A stretch of 64,000 nt of DNA, taken from Deltaproteobacteria bacterium (GTDB lineage Bacteria; Myxococcota_A; JAADFL01). Position numbers and translations under genes: made by a program. Of this stretch, positions 8,869 to 17,244 are shown one piece after another. Within the stretch, counting starts at the first letter, position 1. Every line of letters begins with the position of its first letter. The notes below the pieces were generated by a model that was not told where the DNA came from, made no database searches, and worked only from the letters and a program-made list of their open reading frames with translations. Location of the stretch: contig JAADFL010000212.1 of NCBI GenBank assembly GCA_013152945.1, positions 1-64,000 of the forward strand, written 5' to 3'.

Positions 8869-10727
8869 GGCTGCACCCCCTTTCTTCTCCTGCCGGAGTA
8901 GATCAGGCCCAAGGCAAGTACCAGGGCCGGTACCAGGAAAACCATGCCATAGAACCAGATCATGTCGTCTTGTCTTGTATGTTCTATTGGGATGTCCTCC
9001 CCTGATTCCACGGCCCCTGTGACACCCTGTATACCTGCGAGCCATCGAATGGAGTCCGAGGCAAGATAGAGATTGCCCAGGTTGCCGAGGACCTGGTCGG
9101 TCAATGCATCACTATCGGAAAAGATCAAGGCACGGAAACCATGCGATTCCTTCTCCTGTCCAGCCTTTGTTTTCTCGGTTGTCTTCTTTTCTTGGTTGTC
9201 TCTCTTCTTCACGGCAGCCATGAGATTTTGTGCGCCCCTTATTTCATCGAGCTTGCCGTCTAGTTTGAAATTCCTGTTCTTGTCCTTGAATGTGCCTGAA
9301 AGGCTGCGCAATGGAAATCTTATCTCAAGATCTGAACGTGGATTATTTATTTTTGTCAGGCTGCCGGCATTAAGGAGAAATACAGGAAGCCTCCTGGCCT
9401 TGTGCAATGTATCGACCGATGGATGGGAAGAGTAACTCACTGTTGCCAGTAATGCCTTGTCAGCATCGGTGTGGTAACGTCTCAAGTGGACCCTGTCGTT
9501 CACCAACAGGTCATTGTCGAACTTGATGCCAAGGTATTTCAATACCTTGGACAAGCCGGCATCATAGCCGGGATCGAGGGCAATAAGCAGTCTGCCGCCT
9601 TTGCGAACATAAGCCATTATGGATTCCACTTCCTCGGGAAGGAAAGGATGTCTTGGCCCCAGTATGAGCAGCATGCTGCAATCACCCGGAATGCTTCCGC
9701 CCAGTCCTTCTTTTATGCCCAAAGTCTTCAGCCGGTATCCTGTTACCTCCAGGATTTGCTCGATCCCGCGGATGGTCTGTGTGCCCTCTGCTCCCGAGCC
9801 GGCCTCCATGTGCCCTACTGTTCTATATGCCTTTTTAATCGGAGAAGTGGCCTTTGTGAATTTTTCGGCAAACCTGCGATCAAGTTGTCTCAAGATCCGT
9901 CTGGCCTTTTTAATGTTATCACCTATGTACAGCTTTTCGTGTCGCTCGCCACTCTCGAGCACCATGGTCCCTTCCTTGCGTACAGTCAGTTTCTTGGCTA
10001 AATCCGGTTCTAGAAAACGATCGTGCACCTTTACTTGTATCCTCTGATTGGCGGCCTCGATAGGCTCCAGGTAGGTCTTGACCTGCTCCAGGACTTCGTT
10101 GGCCCTTGGAAAGAAGAGGTGTATCTTAAGATTTCCCTCGAGCCTCTTCACCATTCCCAGGGTCGCACTGCTTGGCGATGCGGTTCGAAAATAACTGTAA
10201 TCCAACTGGTAATCATGTTCTGTTGCAAGATAGTCAACTGTGAACAGGAATGCAGCCGCTGCCGCGAGACTTACTCCTCCTGCCACGGCCTGTGACAGCC
10301 TGGACTTCTCGAGCCCCGGCGCTCTTCTCATCGGCCTGTAAGCGACTTCCAAAAACAGAAGCGGCAAGGCTCCGAGCACAAAGACAACCAGCCAGATCCT
10401 TGAAAGTATTACACCTGTATCCGTACCTGAATCCAGGCCGAACAATGAAAGAAATTCATCAGTGGATAGGCCGTAAAGGAAAAGGGAAAACACCACTACC
10501 AGTGTTGTGAAAAGCAATTTTCTTTCAGCCTGTTTTTTTTCGGCGTCAGCCTTCAGCAATAGCACTATTCTTGCCGCCAGACTGGATAGAACCAGCGCCG
10601 TTCCCACGATGTCGAAGGTGACTCTGGCCACACCTGCACCGGCCACCCTCTCGCCGAGGTACAAAGCTATACCACCCGTGAACAACGCCCAGGTTGGCAA
10701 TGTGCCGAGCTTGATATCGGTATTCAT
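8865..10727 (-). CDS. GldG-like auxiliary protein of ABC-2 exporter
   Basis: 620 aa. The N-terminal ~150 residues hold several hydrophobic helices. A large extracytoplasmic domain of the ABC_transp_aux/GldG type follows (motifs such as LLILGPRHPFLPEEVESI and GGRLLIALDPGYD). One more helix lies at the extreme C-terminus (WFYGMVFLVPALVLALGLIY). The ATG at 10727 is chosen because AGGAGG lies directly upstream and it forms an ATGA overlap with the permease gene; a GTG two codons earlier overlaps the Shine-Dalgarno sequence. Despite the gliding name of the family, such loci are widespread in non-gliding bacteria, so an uncharacterised exporter is the safer reading. Residues ~505-530 form a Lys/Glu-rich insertion. 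Confidence 0.85.
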   Translation of the reverse strand: MNTDIKLGTLPTWALFTGGIALYLGERVAGAGVARVTFDIVGTALVLSSLAARIVLLLKADAEKKQAERKLLFTTLVVVFSLFLYGLSTDEFLSLFGLDSGTDTGVILSRIWLVVFVLGALPLLFLEVAYRPMRRAPGLEKSRLSQAVAGGVSLAAAAAFLFTVDYLATEHDYQLDYSYFRTASPSSATLGMVKRLEGNLKIHLFFPRANEVLEQVKTYLEPIEAANQRIQVKVHDRFLEPDLAKKLTVRKEGTMVLESGERHEKLYIGDNIKKARRILRQLDRRFAEKFTKATSPIKKAYRTVGHMEAGSGAEGTQTIRGIEQILEVTGYRLKTLGIKEGLGGSIPGDCSMLLILGPRHPFLPEEVESIMAYVRKGGRLLIALDPGYDAGLSKVLKYLGIKFDNDLLVNDRVHLRRYHTDADKALLATVSYSSHPSVDTLHKARRLPVFLLNAGSLTKINNPRSDLEIRFPLRSLSGTFKDKNRNFKLDGKLDEIRGAQNLMAAVKKRDNQEKKTTEKTKAGQEKESHGFRALIFSDSDALTDQVLGNLGNLYLASDSIRWLAGIQGVTGAVESGEDIPIEHTRQDDMIWFYGMVFLVPALVLALGLIYSGRRRKGVQP

Positions 10728-11449
10728 GACCACCTCCTGGCCGCCAGGACCCTGACAGACAATATGAGGAACAGGTAGGTGATTGAGGCATAGTACACCA
10801 GGTCCCTTGTATGCATCACTCCTTCCATGAATGGCCTGAAATGCAGGTTGTGTAGGCTCAGGTTTTCAAAGACTCCTGCAAGCGGGGGATCCGCTACTGC
10901 CGCGAGCAGCCAGCACACCAGCAGAACCACCAGTATGGCTGCGCCCACAACTCCGGAAACGACTTGCGACCTTGAAAGAGAAGAGGCGAACAAACCGATG
11001 GAAAGCGAGGCGGAGCTCAAGGCAAGTAACCCTATGTACCCTACGGCCATGTGTCCTATGGAGACTTTGCCGTGAACGAATATCAGCAATGGCATGTATA
11101 TGGTCAAAAGAGTAAGCCCGCCGAGGAAGAGAAAAGCAGAAATGAATTTGCTGAAAACTGTCTCCCAGTCCGAGATTGGCGCGGTCCTAAGCAAGACCAT
11201 TGTGCCGGTTTGACGCTCTTCTGCAAACAAACGGATAGACAGGAGAAGAGCTGCAATCATGGTCGTGCCTGAAGAGAAATAGAAGAACTGTTGCAATACC
11301 TCTGTGGAAAGCCTGGCGCCTGCTCCAAGCGCGAATGCATTGAAGAGCAATCCGTCTATCAGAAGAACCGCTGCACCTATGATGTAACCCATTGGATTTC
11401 TCAGGTACGTCGACAATTCGTGCAGAACTATGATCCAGACTCTATGCAT
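10724..11449 (-). CDS. ABC-2 type transporter permease (GldF-like)
   Basis: 241 aa with six predicted membrane segments and the N-terminal amphipathic start HELSTYLRNPMGYI characteristic of GldF/NosY-type ABC-2 permeases. The segment FAEERQTGTMVLLRTAPIS is the conserved coupling region between helices 2 and 3. It overlaps the ATPase gene by 8 bp and the GldG-like gene by 4 bp, so the four genes form one operon transcribed leftward. Substrate unknown. Confidence 0.9.
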   Translation of the reverse strand: MHRVWIIVLHELSTYLRNPMGYIIGAAVLLIDGLLFNAFALGAGARLSTEVLQQFFYFSSGTTMIAALLLSIRLFAEERQTGTMVLLRTAPISDWETVFSKFISAFLFLGGLTLLTIYMPLLIFVHGKVSIGHMAVGYIGLLALSSASLSIGLFASSLSRSQVVSGVVGAAILVVLLVCWLLAAVADPPLAGVFENLSLHNLHFRPFMEGVMHTRDLVYYASITYLFLILSVRVLAARRWS

Positions 11450-12392
11450 GTCCTTGTACCTCCCCTTGCGTGTCCCTTGTAACCTTTAGAAAGACCTCTT
11501 CGAGATCATCTCCGGCCTTTGCAAGGCCCAGGAGATCCAGCCCTGCCCCGACAAGGGCCCGGGCGGCCTCCGCCCTGATGTCTTTTGAAGTCGATACGTT
11601 TATATTTATTTGTTGGCCTTGGCCCTGGTCAAACCGGATATCTTCTATTCCATCGAGCTTTGTCAATGCTTCTTTGGCTTTTTCCATGCTTCCTTTTACC
11701 GTTATGTTTATTGCACCGGCACTTGTGAGGCGCGATGCCAGCTCGTCTTCCGTGCCTTCGGCCACGACCGCCCCGTCTTTCAGCAATATGAAACGGCTGC
11801 ATGTCTCGCGAACTTCAGCCAAGTGATGGCTGGAGAGGAGGATGGTACGATCAGATGCGAGTCTTTGTATGAGGAACCTCATTTCCACTATTTGGACCGG
11901 GTCGAGGCCGGAAGTAGGTTCATCCAGAATTACGAGTTTTGGGCCATGCACGATTGCTTGTGCTATTCCAAGCCTTTTCTTGAAGCCATGGGACAATGTA
12001 TCAGCCGTTTGTTCCACCACTTGACTCAAACCGGTCTTTTCGACTGCTCCAAGCACTGCGCTTTTTGCAGATGACCTGCCGAGGCCTCTCAATCTGCCCA
12101 GGTAATATAGATATTCCGATACCTTCATTGCTGGATAAATCGGCGGATTTTCAGGCAGGAAACCCACCCAAGTTCCCAGGCGCCTCGGTCTTTCGGCCAG
12201 GTCCTGGCCGTCGATTTGTATTCTCCCGCCGCTTGGCAAAAGGTCACCCGCCATCATTCGCAGAACAGTTGTCTTGCCTGCGCCGTTGAGGCCCAGGAAA
12301 CCTACTGCCTCTCCCTTTCCGATCTTGAAGTTCACACCCATGACCGCAGGCTTGTCTCCATAGAACTTGGTGAGATCGCTTGCAATTATCAC
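11442..12392 (-). CDS. ABC transporter ATP-binding protein (GldA-like)
   Basis: 316 aa ATPase of an ABC-2 exporter. Walker A GLNGAGKTT, a signature LSHGFKKR (variant of LSGGQ), Walker B LVILDEP and switch His in LLSSHHLAEV are all present, so it should be active. A C-terminal ~90-residue extension follows, as in GldA/CcmA-like ATPases. The GTG at 12392 is preferred to an in-frame GTG at 12401, because the latter overlaps the AGGAGGT Shine-Dalgarno sequence at about 12400-12406. First gene of the exporter operon, with its own putative promoter upstream. Confidence 0.92.
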   Translation of the reverse strand: MIIASDLTKFYGDKPAVMGVNFKIGKGEAVGFLGLNGAGKTTVLRMMAGDLLPSGGRIQIDGQDLAERPRRLGTWVGFLPENPPIYPAMKVSEYLYYLGRLRGLGRSSAKSAVLGAVEKTGLSQVVEQTADTLSHGFKKRLGIAQAIVHGPKLVILDEPTSGLDPVQIVEMRFLIQRLASDRTILLSSHHLAEVRETCSRFILLKDGAVVAEGTEDELASRLTSAGAINITVKGSMEKAKEALTKLDGIEDIRFDQGQGQQININVSTSKDIRAEAARALVGAGLDLLGLAKAGDDLEEVFLKVTRDTQGEVQGHA

Positions 12393-12431
12393 GTTGTTCA
12401 CCTCCTGAAAATTAAACCATGATATATCCTT

Positions 12432-12447
12432 GGCGACACGGGTCGCC
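12432..12447. repeat. Short perfect inverted repeat upstream of exporter operon
   Basis: GGCGAC-acgg-GTCGCC, a 6-bp perfect stem with a 4-nt loop. It lies 40-55 bp upstream of the ATPase start, downstream of the putative -10. It has no T-run on either side, so it is more likely an operator or a 5'-leader hairpin than a terminator. The rest of 12393-12665 shows nothing else recognisable apart from the promoter below. Confidence 0.3.
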
Positions 12448-12474
12448 GACTATTGTTAAACTATCGAGGTAAGT

Positions 12475-12503
12475 AATCTATTCCCTGTAATTGGCCGGTT
12501 CAA
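12475..12503 (-). promoter_or_regulatory. Putative sigma-70 promoter of the exporter operon
   Basis: On the minus strand TTGAAC (12498-12503) is followed after 17 bp by TAGATT (12475-12480). Each box matches 4-5 of 6 consensus positions with ideal spacing. It sits about 83 bp upstream of the GTG start of the GldA-like ATPase. Confidence 0.4.
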
Positions 12504-12665
12504 GAGAAAAGCATGGTGGCATGGTTGAAGTTACGGGTGCTGTCAGTATGCTGAAATCATGAACAAAATTAATCCCTGCAACGCAGAAAGAAAGCCACGG
12601 CCGTTCATATGTCGGAAAATCCTTGAGACCTGAAAACAAGTGGACCAAAAGCAAAAAGAAGAAAA

Positions 12666-14357
12666 TCAGATATCGGTATCTTTGTTTTTCTCGGCATGAG
12701 GATGTTTTGCAGGAGCCTTACGGCGTGGCAGATGCCTGCCGCCTTTCTTGTGGCTGTGCCTGGGCCGCTGACTGTTTCCGTTATCTTCCCGGGGTTTTGG
12801 TTTTTCCACATGCTCGTCTTTTTGGATTTTGTCCTTGCTATGTGCCGCTTTTGCCGGGGTTCTGCCCCTCGTGGGACCACGGGCCTCGGAGCCGGTTTCT
12901 ATGAATTCGATTTCCTGTTGATCCCTTGTCATTCCCGGACCGAACAGGATGACAATCTGTATGCCGAACTCGCGTTCGAGTTCCAGTAACGCGGATCTTT
13001 CCGCGTTCTGAAGATGCTCGGCCAATTCAGGGTGTAGAGTCACTCTTACCTGCGTGAGCCGTCCCAGTGCAGCCCTTGCCCGAATTTTTCTTAAAAGATC
13101 CAGCGCTGCGGAAGATGGTGATCGAATCCACCCGGAACCCCCGCAGGTCGGACAAATCCTGCTCGTCTGGCTTCTACCCTCTTTTTTCAATCTCTGCCTC
13201 GTGAGCTCCAGGACTCCGAATTCAGATATCCTGCCCACCCTGATTCTTGCGCGATCTTTCTTGAGCACCTCTTTTACCGCCCGCTCTACAGCCTTTCTGT
13301 TCTTGAGAGAGGCCATGTCGATGAAGTCCACTGCAATGATTCCGCCCAGATCTCTTAGCCTTAGCTGGCGGGCCAGCTCTTCGGCAGCCTCCAGGTTGGT
13401 TTTGAACGAATTGGCTTGTGGGTCCGAGGAACGAAAAGACTTGCCTGAATTTACGTCCACTGCCACGAGTGCTTCCGTGGGATCAATCACGAGCGACCCC
13501 CCGGATGGAAGTGGAACCTTGCGCTCGTAAAGTGATGACACCTGCTCCTCGATCTGGTACTTCACGAATATGGGTGTCTGTTCTTCGTATAGCTTGAGCC
13601 TCCTTCTCAGGTTGGGCATCACTTGTCTGCAATAGGCTTCTGCACGTTGAAACGCCTCATCCGAAGAGATAAAGACCTCTGTGGTCTCGTTGTCAAAGTA
13701 GTCCCTCAATGCCCGAAGGACCAAATCACTTTCTCTGTGCAACAGGCCGGGGCTTTTCCTCTTCTTGGCCCGGGTCCTAATTCCGGACAATAGCTTGCCC
13801 AGCCTGTTGATGTCCCTTTGCAGCTTGGCCTTAGTCTGGGTCGCACCTGCTGTTCTCAATATCACGGAAACACCGTCGGGAATCTTCAGTGTATCCAGGA
13901 TCTTTCTCAACCTTTTACGTTCTTCTTCGTCGACCTTTTTTGATATTCCGCCTTCACCGGGCCCGATCATAAGGACGGTATACCTGCCGGCCAGTGACAG
14001 GTTGCTTGTAAGGCTGCATCCCTTGTTGCCCACGGCATCTTTGACAACCTGGACAATGATCGACTGCCCGCGATGGAGCAATGCCTTTATGCCGTCTCTC
14101 CTGGACTTGCCGGATGGGTAAATCGAGGGGTTGATATCATCGATCGCCAAGAAACCGTCACGTTCTTCACCGAAATCCACGAATGCAGCGTTCAAGGAAT
14201 AAATTATGTCCTTTATTACGCCTTTGTAAATATTCCCCCGCAAGCTGGCGGTTGTCTCGCTCTCTATTTCCAGTTCCACCAGCTTTTGATTTTCGACCAC
14301 CGCCACCCGCACCTGGTCGCTGCGGGCCGCATCTATGAGCATCTTCTTTTTGGCCAT
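12666..14357 (-). CDS. rng: Ribonuclease E/G family endoribonuclease
   Basis: 563 aa. An S1-like RNA-binding domain (about residues 38-120) precedes the RNase H-like/DNase I-like catalytic core. The two catalytic metal-binding aspartates are Asp301 (VAVDVNSG) and Asp344 (GGIIAVDFID), and the Zn-link cysteines are Cys402 and Cys405 (CPTCGGSG), almost the numbering of E. coli RNase E (303, 346, 404, 407). The length is closer to RNase G than to full RNase E, but a basic, Pro/His/Lys-rich tail of ~70 residues follows the core, which RNase G lacks. It may bind RNA or partner proteins. The gene probably processes rRNA and mRNA in the cytoplasm. It is transcribed away from the VIT/vWA gene. Confidence 0.95.
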   Translation of the reverse strand: MAKKKMLIDAARSDQVRVAVVENQKLVELEIESETTASLRGNIYKGVIKDIIYSLNAAFVDFGEERDGFLAIDDINPSIYPSGKSRRDGIKALLHRGQSIIVQVVKDAVGNKGCSLTSNLSLAGRYTVLMIGPGEGGISKKVDEEERKRLRKILDTLKIPDGVSVILRTAGATQTKAKLQRDINRLGKLLSGIRTRAKKRKSPGLLHRESDLVLRALRDYFDNETTEVFISSDEAFQRAEAYCRQVMPNLRRRLKLYEEQTPIFVKYQIEEQVSSLYERKVPLPSGGSLVIDPTEALVAVDVNSGKSFRSSDPQANSFKTNLEAAEELARQLRLRDLGGIIAVDFIDMASLKNRKAVERAVKEVLKKDRARIRVGRISEFGVLELTRQRLKKEGRSQTSRICPTCGGSGWIRSPSSAALDLLRKIRARAALGRLTQVRVTLHPELAEHLQNAERSALLELEREFGIQIVILFGPGMTRDQQEIEFIETGSEARGPTRGRTPAKAAHSKDKIQKDEHVEKPKPREDNGNSQRPRHSHKKGGRHLPRRKAPAKHPHAEKNKDTDI

Positions 14358-14418
14358 TTTCTTCTACTTCAATTTTCCCTTGTTAGAATGTTACATCACG
14401 GGAACACGTCCCAGGTTA

Positions 14419-14447
14419 TTTTTATCGCCTATTTTGCCGGAATACAA
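14419..14447 (-). promoter_or_regulatory. Putative promoter of the RNase E/G gene
   Basis: Minus strand TTGTAT (14442-14447), 17-bp spacer, TAAAAA (14419-14424), about 62 bp before the ATG at 14357. Matches are moderate. The 198-bp divergent region 14358-14555 otherwise contains only the AGGGAGGTGG ribosome-binding site of the VIT/vWA gene. Confidence 0.3.
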
Positions 14448-14555
14448 ACCATATTTTGGGACATCCTTATTTCTCATGACCCGGAACTTTTTCCACCCAG
14501 GTCCGTCTGTAGAGATATGAAGCCCGGATCCATCAATCGGGCAGGGAGGTGGAGA

Positions 14556-17108
14556 ATGTCGAAGAAGAACAGAAGTCACAGGTATGGTTCCATCGGCGCG
14601 GACAGGACAGGGCAGCCTGCGATGGTCCCATTGATGGCCGCGGTTTTCATGTTGATTCTGGTAGTAGTGTTTTCGGCCATGGTCAGGGCCGGGACAGTGG
14701 ACGGGGAGAGTCACGGCGAGCAGTTGGCCCGTGCCCTTCAGGCATTGCCCGAAGGTGTCAATGACAAGACCCTTTCACCTTTTTTCTTCGTGTTTTCCGA
14801 AAATTCGGACACGGATCGCCTTCCACTAAAGAGCACCAACGCAAAGATCAAAATTGCAGGTGTGGTGGCTGATGTTCATGTGTCCCAGGTGTACAAGAAC
14901 GAAGGGAGAGACACCCTGGAAGCGGTGTACATCTTTCCCGCATCGACCAGGGCCGCGGTGTATTCAATGAGAATGACGGTCGGTGAGCGAATCATCAATG
15001 CGAAGATAAAGAAAAACGCCGAGGCCCGAAAAGATTACGAGCAAGCAGTGGCGGAAGGAAGGACCGCATCCCTCCTTGAACAAAAAAGGCCGAACGTGTT
15101 CCAGATGAGTGTTGGAAACATCTTGCCCGGTGACGAGGTAAAGGTGGAATTATCCTATTTCGAGGTGTTGGTGCCGAGAGATTCGACTTATCAGTTCGTG
15201 TATCCCACGGTAGTGGGCCCAAGATACACGGGTAAAAGCGGTTCCAACGCACGGCCTGAACAGGGATGGACCCATAACCCATACCTGCACCAAGGCGAAA
15301 AGCCCAACTATGCCTTTGGTCTGAACCTCACATTGAGCAGCGCCATGCCGATCGCAGCCGTATCAAGCCCGAGCCACAAGATATCGGTCGAGTACCAAGG
15401 AAAAAACAAGGTCAAGATCGGGCTTGAAAATGGGGAGCATTCCGGAAACAGGGACTTTGTGCTCCGTTACAAATTGGCGGAAGACAAGATTGAAAGTGGG
15501 CTGCTCCTATTTCATGGAGACAGGGAAAACTTTTTCCTAATGATGATGGAACCCCCGCAAAGGGTTCATCCCGAACAGGTAGTGCAAAGAGAATATCTTT
15601 TCATACAGGATGTTTCAGGTTCAATGAATGGATTTCCCCTTGATACCAGCAAGGAGCTGATGAAAAACCTCCTGGCCCGCATGGATGAACACGACTACTT
15701 CAACGTGCTGACATTTGCAGGCGGAAACGAGGTGCTTTCAAGAGAACCGCTTGAGGCAACAAGCAAGAACAAGAGACTGGCCGAAAACTGGCTGAACCAG
15801 TACAGAGGCGGTGGAGGAACAGAGTTGCTGCCTGCTCTCAAAAGAGCCCTCTCGATGCCCAGGACCGAAGGTGTCTCCAGGATAATAGTTGTAATAACAG
15901 ATGGTTATGTAAATGTAGAAAGTGAGGCTTTCAAGCTGATAAGGAAGAACCTGGGCCGGGCCAACTTGTTTGCATTTGGAATAGGAAGCTCTGTGAACCG
16001 CCATCTCATCGAGGGTATGGCCAGGGCCGGCATGGGCGAACCATTCGTTATCTTGAAACCTTCCGAGGCAAGGGCCGAAGCGAAGCACTTCGCAGACTAT
16101 GTGTCTTCACCACTCATGAGGAAGATAAAAATCGAATTTCGGGATTTCGAGGCTTACGATGTTCAACCGTCCGCTATACCGGATCTGTTTGCCGAGAGAC
16201 CTGTTATGGTAATCGGAAAATACAGGGGTGAGGCCGAAGGTTCCATTGTCCTGTCCGGCGAAACATCCATGCAGACCATGTATAAGAAGTTGGAAGTCAA
16301 ACCATACATGGAGTCTCCTGACAATTCCGCTTTGAGATTGCTCTGGGCCAGGAAGAAGATCCGTGAACTTGCAGACCTCGATGCCCTGGGGGCCAAAGGT
16401 GATATTAAAAGCCGGATAACAACCCTTGGACTCGCTTACGGATTACTTACCGCTTACACATCCTTTGTTGCAGTGGACACGGAAATAAGGGCGGATGGAA
16501 GCAAGAGTGTCAGGGTCAGGCAACCTTTACCGATGCCACAGGGTGTATCAGACCTCGCGGTCGGCGGAATGGCCGGATTCGGTGCAACAAGAGGCGCGGG
16601 AAGATACAAGCGGGCTTCCACGGGCTTTTTCGGGAAAATCGTAGGCCTTCTAAATGCGCCTGCTGCAGCGCCGGAACCGGTTTTGGCGACAGGTATGCCT
16701 GATAAGACAACAAGAGAAGACAAAATAAAAGAGAAAAGTATGGATGCCTCCATCAACCAAGTTGCGATCATGTCCTTGAAAGTAGAAACAAGGAACGCTC
16801 ATGAAAAAGGAATAGATCGTGTTGCAAGGCATTCAATGGAGCGTGCCTTGAGCAAGGTGAAGAATATATTGGCCGGGGATATTTCTTCAAAAGCGAAGTA
16901 CATCAAGAAAGTAGTGCTTACGGTCAAAATCGAGATTGCAGCTAATGGTGCGATGAGCGGACTGGATGTCAATATCATGCATCTCAAGGATGTTGGAATA
17001 TCGAATAAGATAGAAGCTGCATTCAATGAGGCGTTCAAGGCTGCAAGATTTCCCTCTTCATCAAGCAAGACAGTGGTGATCTGCAAGGTAATCCTTCGGG
17101 TTCGATGA
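14556..17108 (+). CDS. VIT and vWA domain protein with AgmX/TonB-like C-terminal domain
   Basis: 850 aa from the ATG at 14556, which has GGGAGGTGG upstream; the frame is open further upstream, but that part is antisense to rng. A membrane helix at about residues 24-44 acts as signal or anchor. A VIT domain (inter-alpha-trypsin inhibitor type, about 85-230) with LEAVYIFPASTRAAVYSM follows, then a vWA domain with an intact MIDAS: Asp352-Val-Ser354-Gly-Ser356 and ITDGY. A low-complexity linker leads to a C-terminal ~95-residue domain (VLTVKIEIAANGAMSGLDV ... AARFPSSSS) that resembles the AgmX/PglI TonB-like C-terminus. Probably a periplasmic metal-dependent adhesion or assembly protein. The last domain suggests a link to the TolQ/TolR/FHA-TonB system 4.7 kb downstream; that is inference. 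Confidence 0.85.
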   Translation: MSKKNRSHRYGSIGADRTGQPAMVPLMAAVFMLILVVVFSAMVRAGTVDGESHGEQLARALQALPEGVNDKTLSPFFFVFSENSDTDRLPLKSTNAKIKIAGVVADVHVSQVYKNEGRDTLEAVYIFPASTRAAVYSMRMTVGERIINAKIKKNAEARKDYEQAVAEGRTASLLEQKRPNVFQMSVGNILPGDEVKVELSYFEVLVPRDSTYQFVYPTVVGPRYTGKSGSNARPEQGWTHNPYLHQGEKPNYAFGLNLTLSSAMPIAAVSSPSHKISVEYQGKNKVKIGLENGEHSGNRDFVLRYKLAEDKIESGLLLFHGDRENFFLMMMEPPQRVHPEQVVQREYLFIQDVSGSMNGFPLDTSKELMKNLLARMDEHDYFNVLTFAGGNEVLSREPLEATSKNKRLAENWLNQYRGGGGTELLPALKRALSMPRTEGVSRIIVVITDGYVNVESEAFKLIRKNLGRANLFAFGIGSSVNRHLIEGMARAGMGEPFVILKPSEARAEAKHFADYVSSPLMRKIKIEFRDFEAYDVQPSAIPDLFAERPVMVIGKYRGEAEGSIVLSGETSMQTMYKKLEVKPYMESPDNSALRLLWARKKIRELADLDALGAKGDIKSRITTLGLAYGLLTAYTSFVAVDTEIRADGSKSVRVRQPLPMPQGVSDLAVGGMAGFGATRGAGRYKRASTGFFGKIVGLLNAPAAAPEPVLATGMPDKTTREDKIKEKSMDASINQVAIMSLKVETRNAHEKGIDRVARHSMERALSKVKNILAGDISSKAKYIKKVVLTVKIEIAANGAMSGLDVNIMHLKDVGISNKIEAAFNEAFKAARFPSSSSKTVVICKVILRVR

Positions 17109-17244
17109 CGGGATATCCCCGGTATAACCAAATGTTGATAGTTAAATTACATGCCGGAGCACGAATCTCATTGTCACTCTTTGCCGATTGATGATTGACC
17201 GGGCAGTGCGAGTCTGCTTATCCTGGCGGTAAAGAGGGACGTAG

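Noticed and set aside
7627-12392. Gliding motility operon
   Set aside because: The GldA/F/G names come from Bacteroidetes, but this exporter type is widespread; it is annotated as an uncharacterised ABC-2 exporter.
12393-12401. Upstream GTG start (12401) for the GldA-like ATPase
   Set aside because: It overlaps the AGGAGGT ribosome-binding site; the GTG at 12392 has proper spacing.
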